Assembly: GCA_963555705.1 (NCBI GenBank)
Contig: OY743181.1
Location: 23,068,513-23,132,512 of the forward strand
Source: Ligustrum vulgare
Taxonomy: Eukaryota > Streptophyta > Magnoliopsida > Lamiales > Oleaceae
Length of the DNA: 64,000 nt
Direction of reading: 5' to 3'
The notes beneath the pieces were generated by a model. That model was given only the letters and a program-made list of their open reading frames with translations. It made no database searches and was not told where the DNA came from. Numbering within the stretch: the stretch's first letter is position 1; each line of letters opens with the position of its first letter. Made by a program: the position numbers and the translations under genes. Below are positions 60,140 through 64,000 of the stretch, one piece after another.

Positions 60140-60540
60140 CATTAAATGATACCAGAAGTTATCAATACTAAAGTTAGAAAATATTTTATCAAATGATACC
60201 AGAAGTTATCATTACCAAAAGGTTGATAAATATTAATAAAATGTTTTATCCAATGGTACCAGAAGTTACCAATATCTGAATTTGAATGGGTGGATGAAAA
60301 TTATTCAACAAGAGAATGTTGATGTATGATAAGATAATATCACATGATAGCACGGATATAGCTAATGTGAAAATAATCTCATCAGTATTATGAGATGAAT
60401 GTTAGATGATAAGTGCCTGGAAAAGTTCTTGCACGAGCACTTATATATTCCAGAAGAAGTACATATTTACTCCAGAAGAAGTAAAAATTATCATCTAAAC
60501 ATACTGAAATGATATTATTATTGCTCCTGAAGAAGCATAA
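60140..60540 (+). repeat. Hairpin array in N2, part 1
   Basis: Units with CCAGAAGT or CCTGAAGA loops: 60147-60164 (TGATA/TATCA), 60192-60213 (AATGATA/TATCATT), 60254-60271 (TGGTA/TACCA), 60466-60485 (TTTACT/AGTAAA), 60522-60537 (TGCT/AGCA). Stems differ and stay paired. Confidence 0.8.
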
Positions 60541-60597
60541 ACGAGACATACATGCAAAATGCAAAAGGGGAAAACATTTATGATCCTCAAAATTAAA

Positions 60598-60815
60598 GAT
60601 GTGTTTCGGGAGTAGCCGTATCCTACCACCTCTGACCTTTTGAGGAAATAAAGAAAAAAGTGTGTTTCAAGAGTAAGAAATACTCCATACTCTACCACTT
60701 TAAATCTTTGAGGTACACAAGATTAATACATTGATAAAATCCTAGAAATTTATGGTGTGTCTCAAGAGTGAGAATACTCCGTACTCTACCACCACCTATT
60801 CTAGAGTTCACAAAG
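60598..60815 (+). repeat. Three tandem copies of a unit of about 75-90 bp
   Basis: Copies near 60600, 60662 and 60752 share GTGT(T/C)TC(A/G)(A/G)GAGT..ATACTCC.TACTCTACCAC and TTTGAGG-like ends. They end just before the antisense ORF segment. Confidence 0.7.
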
Positions 60816-60894
60816 ATAAATTTACATTAACCGGACTCCATTTTCGCTTGATTCCCCTTCCTTGCGACCAATCTATCTTTACTCCTGCTGGATC

Positions 60895-61461
60895 TTATAT
60901 TGGAATATATGATTGCAACTTATCCAGCAGTTCCTCGATAGTAGGAGCAGAAATAAGGATTCTCCTAGAAAATGGAGATATGAATCCCTGTTCCACAGCA
61001 TAATCAAGAAATGTTAGCAAACCATCAAAGAAATTGTTTACATTTAAAAGCCCTATAGGCTTAGTATGGAGATCTAGTTGAGCCCATGAAGTAATATTAA
61101 AGATTTCTTCTAAAGTACCAAAACCTCCAGGCAGGGCTATGAAGGCATCAGAACCATATAACATGCAAGTTATGCGTTCATGGATAGATAAGGTTTGTAC
61201 TTCATGCCCTCGTGTTTTGCCTGCAATATCAGCTAAAGGAGTAGGTATAACACCTATCACTCTTGCTTTCTCTACTAGAGCGGATTGTGAAACACAACCC
61301 ATCAATCCACTGCTACCTCCTCCATACACGAGAGTGATACCTTTCTCTCCCAATTTCTTTCCTAAATCCACGGCTGCTTCTAGATACCCAAAACCTTTTC
61401 CCACTTTTGATCCACAAAATACACAGATAGTTTTGATCTGTCGAAATTTTGGTCCTTCCAT
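60895..61461 (-). CDS. LOG-like cytokinin riboside 5'-monophosphate phosphoribohydrolase, intronless
   Basis: 188 residues, no stops. LOG enzymes release active cytokinin bases from their nucleotides in the cytosol. Visible: Rossmann start ICVFCGSKVGKG (12-23), VYGGGSSGLMG (45-55), HER (94-96), the signature PGGFGTLEE (111-119), then SWAQL, KPIGLLNV and GFISPFSRR. Slightly shorter than typical plant LOGs (about 210-220). The position after the conserved Arg, usually Lys, is Ile, and the signature has Phe where Tyr is usual. Plant LOG genes have several introns; this one has none and lies antisense inside N2, so it is a captured or retro-copied gene rather than an ordinary locus. Expression and activity are unknown. 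A nearby ORF upstream on the same strand (61711-62256) may belong to the same captured segment. Confidence 0.88.
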   Translation of the reverse strand: MEGPKFRQIKTICVFCGSKVGKGFGYLEAAVDLGKKLGEKGITLVYGGGSSGLMGCVSQSALVEKARVIGVIPTPLADIAGKTRGHEVQTLSIHERITCMLYGSDAFIALPGGFGTLEEIFNITSWAQLDLHTKPIGLLNVNNFFDGLLTFLDYAVEQGFISPFSRRILISAPTIEELLDKLQSYIPI

Positions 61462-61710
61462 TTTTGAAAGTAAAGAAGGAAAATGTTATTTTGGGATGCA
61501 TGAACTATGAAAAATGTTTGGCTATTTAAAACCGAAAAACTTCACTATTTACTGGTCGTTTTTCGAAAAAGTGAAGATTTACTTTTGACAAAATCATCCT
61601 ACTCACCTTTCGGCGATTTAATATTTTTAACCAGCCTTTATCAAAACTCGTGAAAGGAAACAGAAAAAAATATTTTATATGTGCATATATATCAAATGAT
61701 TTACCTTGTA

Positions 61711-62256
61711 TTAATGCTGCATAGCCAAAGCATCATTGTTTATAACAGCATGGCAAACAGGATCTTTTGCTATTATATTTTTGAGACTATATCTCTCTTT
61801 ATCGCTGATGAATTTAGCCCATAAAGATAGTAGCTCACGCTGCACATATCCACTAGGGTGCGTCTCAAGAGTCAATCGGATATCATCCAATGACTCCTTA
61901 CTCAGTCCACCCTTAATGAAGTCTATCTTATCATCTCGATTTATGGATGAATATCCTATTGATTTACAACGGGTATCACATGTCCATCGAGCACATTTGT
62001 AGCAACTATTTAATCTTTTTGCTCTTCGCTTCTTTGCAAAAGTACTCTTACCTAAGCCAGGCTTGTGCTTAGAAAATGAATCTGGTAATTCACCAGCTAA
62101 TCGAACTTTTGCTTCGATCAACCAGCGAACATCTTCTGGCATGCCATGATCCATCAGCAACCTCAATCTTTCGAGCCTAATTCGATAAATTTTTCTCAAA
62201 TCATTTACTGGAAGATTGGAATAATATTTGCGAATATTTGAAAGTATGATATCCAT
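61711..62256 (-). CDS. Basic Cys-finger protein, resembling flexivirus nucleic-acid-binding proteins (possible endogenous viral gene)
   Basis: 181 residues, no stops. Centre: GLGKSTFAKKRRAKR (67-81), an Arg/Lys-rich tract, directly followed by C85-x2-C88-x4-C93-x3-C97. This basic-tract-plus-finger arrangement is the hallmark of the small 3'-proximal nucleic-acid-binding proteins of carlaviruses and vitiviruses (Betaflexiviridae, Viral_NABP family), where they act as RNA-binding proteins and silencing suppressors. Residues 1-60 are helical-looking and charged; residues 110-181 have no recognised motif. It is longer than the usual viral protein (about 90-140). Start is the first Met of the frame. 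Lies 250 bp upstream of the LOG-like ORF on the same strand. The viral link is motif-based inference; a host or element-encoded zinc-finger protein is the alternative. Confidence 0.5.
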   Translation of the reverse strand: MDIILSNIRKYYSNLPVNDLRKIYRIRLERLRLLMDHGMPEDVRWLIEAKVRLAGELPDSFSKHKPGLGKSTFAKKRRAKRLNSCYKCARWTCDTRCKSIGYSSINRDDKIDFIKGGLSKESLDDIRLTLETHPSGYVQRELLSLWAKFISDKERYSLKNIIAKDPVCHAVINNDALAMQH

Positions 62257-62539
62257 TTTTTGATGGATCTAGCCTTCTTCCCAAATCATCTATTTAAATG
62301 CATTATTCAACGCGTAAAAGAGCGACGGCTCCGCGTGTCAGTGATATGGATTCCATCAAGAAATAATGGAATAAATTATTGAAAAGGTGAGATAATATGC
62401 CATTACCTTTTTCGATATAAGGGAAGATTTGGCGACAAGATTGAGATTATGAGATATTTCCTTGGATATTGTACCTGATTTTTCGGTATACTAAAAGTAA
62501 TAAAGGTATACTGATTTGAACTATATAGAATACTGATGA

Positions 62540-63400
62540 AATAAATGTTGTATTGAACCAGAAGTTCATACATATGTACAAGTGAAATATCTTATTGAAC
62601 CAGAAGTTCATACGTACAAGTGAAATATGTATATAGTATGAACCAGAAGCTCATAAATGAAATATACATTGTATTGAACCAGAAGTTTAGCGATATTGTA
62701 TTGAATCAAATATTCATACATAGAAATGAAATAAAACCGTATAGAACCAGAAGTTCTATAATAAACGGTTAGATTATCAAAAGTTCCAAATTATTTTCTA
62801 TGAGAATAACTTATTCAGAAATTGTTTATCATACAACAATATTCTATGTCAAACAGGGAATAGCTCAAGAAGCTTTATTATTTGTAAAAGTGCGATATGC
62901 ATACACTCCACCAAAGCGCACTGAGATATATGATTGAAATTACATCCCTAAAAGAATGACATGTGTTATGGCATTTTAGCCGATTGATAATATTTGAGAA
63001 CATTATGGTGAAAACACGCCTGAAGCGTAATTATGCCTGAAGCATAATGACTATCGATTCCAAAAATAAATATCTCTTGAATGATTGAAATGATTCCTTT
63101 GAGGCTAAATACTCAAAGTAAGTAAAAGGGACATAGTCAAATGATAAGATATTCAGGTACCTGATGATAGAACATATAAAGAGATCTCTCCACGTTATAT
63201 TGAGATGGAATCGATAAATAAGTCGACTGCATACCCTCTTATGAAATAAGATTGATGAAATCATAATTCTTTGGCCAAGTATGAAACCCTAATGTAGGGA
63301 TTATTGTTCAAGGACCTGAAGTCCAAATGCTTAAATGTGTAAAGCCAGTAATTATATGTACAAATGAAAAATATTTCACAGTCGTAAAAGACGACTAGTT
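62540..63400 (+). repeat. Hairpin array in N2, part 2
   Basis: 62554-62568 and 62596-62610 (TGAAC/GTTCA), 62637-62655 (TATGA/TCATA), 62740-62760 (TATAGAAC/GTTCTATA, 8 bp), 63016-63028 (ACGC/GCGT), 63030-63048 (ATTATGC/GCATAAT), 63312-63324 (GGAC/GTCC), all with CAGAA or CTGAA loops; 63380-63396 (AGTCGT/ACGACT) has an AAAAG loop. Confidence 0.82.
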
Positions 63401-63799
63401 GCGCGCGAAATTTTTCATAGAACTGGCATGACATATGGTGGATAGACTATAGTCTAAATCACTAGCTTGAGCTCCTTGATATACCAATGAGTGAGATCAA
63501 AATGTATGATTCTCATCTCGGTACTTTGGGAGTATTCTTTGATGTACCAGTTGATCGCGGTACGTTGGGATTTCAAGTAAAATGATTGTAGATTATATGT
63601 CGAAATTGATATCTATTTCAATGATTGATTATGCTCCTGCAAAATTAGAAATTGCAGTTTATAAAGTGTAAGAACATACATGTATAAATCATTGAAAGAT
63701 TCAATATGCCCAGATTAGTATCACTATAGAATAATACAAATGACTCCATGATATAATATGTTGAAAGTGAAATTGGAGTGTACTATTTATGACATCTGG

Positions 63800-64000
63800 G
63801 AAATTGATTATTCACTAGAAGTGAATACGAAAATGAATATTCACCAGAAGTGAATTTGAAATTGATTATTCACTAGAAGTGAATTTGAAAATGAATATTT
63901 AATTATTCACTAGAAGTGAAAGATGCAATCTATGAAAGTGAATTATAGATTTGATTATTCACCAGAAGTGAATTCTAAATTTGATTATTCACCAGAAGTG
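63800..64000 (+). repeat. Hairpin array in N2, part 3
   Basis: At least five complete tandem-like units ATTCAC-(C/T)AGAA-GTGAAT, at 63809, 63839, 63868, 63906 and 63957, with spacing of about 29-50 bp; a sixth runs into the window end. Here stem and loop are both conserved, so this part is a recent local amplification. Confidence 0.85.

Larger units (their letters stand above)
58677..64000 (+). mobile_element. LTR element N2 (relative of N1), running off the window
   Basis: 5' LTR 58677-58884 (TGTTATAAA...TTTATAACA) followed by CGTTATCAGCACGAGTCTCTAACC, homologous to the leader of N1. Internal part holds tandem repeats, an antisense two-ORF segment (60895-62256) and hairpin arrays. Stretches after 62.5 kb match, in opposite orientation, N1 at 51.9-52.8 kb (for example the AGTCGT..ACGACT and GGAC..GTCC hairpins). 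The 3' LTR is beyond the window. No gag or pol seen. Confidence 0.75.

Noticed and set aside
62260..62410. Coat-protein tail upstream of the Cys-finger ORF
   Set aside because: An open minus-strand frame exists but shows no motif I can assign to a viral coat protein.
63800..64000. CRISPR-like array of regularly spaced repeats
   Set aside because: Plant context, short palindromic units, spacers similar to each other; part of the N2 hairpin array.

Overview
This is a plant nuclear window, probably from a dicot. The signs are a split GRF-INTERACTING FACTOR gene, AT-rich intergenic DNA, and nested plant-type transposable elements: Ty1/copia, Ty3/gypsy chromovirus, hAT, MULE-MITE, Helitron and SINE. 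The species cannot be named from the sequence. The only clear conventional host gene is a four-exon GIF2/GIF3-like transcriptional co-activator at 979-4320.

Layout. 4.6-6.5 kb: a MITE carrying a tRNA-derived SINE, a 72-bp perfect palindrome, and a MULE-type MITE. 6.6-17.4 kb: hAT-like DNA with a BED/dimerisation transposase pseudogene. It is split by a foldback element, which is split by a minus-strand gypsy element (A), which is split by a 2.1-kb solo LTR. 18.6-21.5 kb: a 3-kb minus-strand LTR with an adjacent primer-binding site. 22.2-36.0 kb: a PDS5-like cohesion-factor pseudogene (minus strand) cut in two by a 13.2-kb Tork-like copia element, itself cut by a young gypsy element (B). 36.1-41.0 kb: a 412-bp hAT MITE, a decayed minus-strand copia pol, and a second MULE-MITE carrying a 1.7-kb Helitron. 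42.6-57.3 kb: a decayed minus-strand LTR element (N1) with 172/175-bp LTRs. It contains a 1.5-kb solo LTR that contains gypsy element C. 58.7-64.0 kb: a plus-strand relative of N1 (N2) that runs off the window.

The gypsy elements A, B and C look CRM-like: TGATG...CATCA-type LTRs, an initiator-Met primer-binding site, and a pol frame that reads into the 3' LTR. Each carries an array of short perfect palindromes early in its LTR, and the palindrome differs between families (TTACGGCCGTAA against TTTCGGTCGACCGAAA).

Two signals are unusual. First, N1 and N2 carry dozens of short hairpins in element-sense orientation. Their five-base loop is nearly constant (CAGAA or CTGAA) while stem sequence changes from copy to copy with base pairing kept, which suggests a repeated RNA structure. 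Second, N2 carries two intact intronless antisense ORFs: a LOG-type cytokinin-activating enzyme and a basic Cys-finger protein resembling the 3'-proximal nucleic-acid-binding proteins of flexiviruses.

The order of events follows from nesting: PDS5 copy, then copia, then gypsy B; and N1, then the solo LTR, then gypsy C. Most elements carry stops or frameshifts. Exon, LTR and target-site-duplication (TSD) coordinates were read by eye; family assignments rest on recognised motifs, not on database searches.
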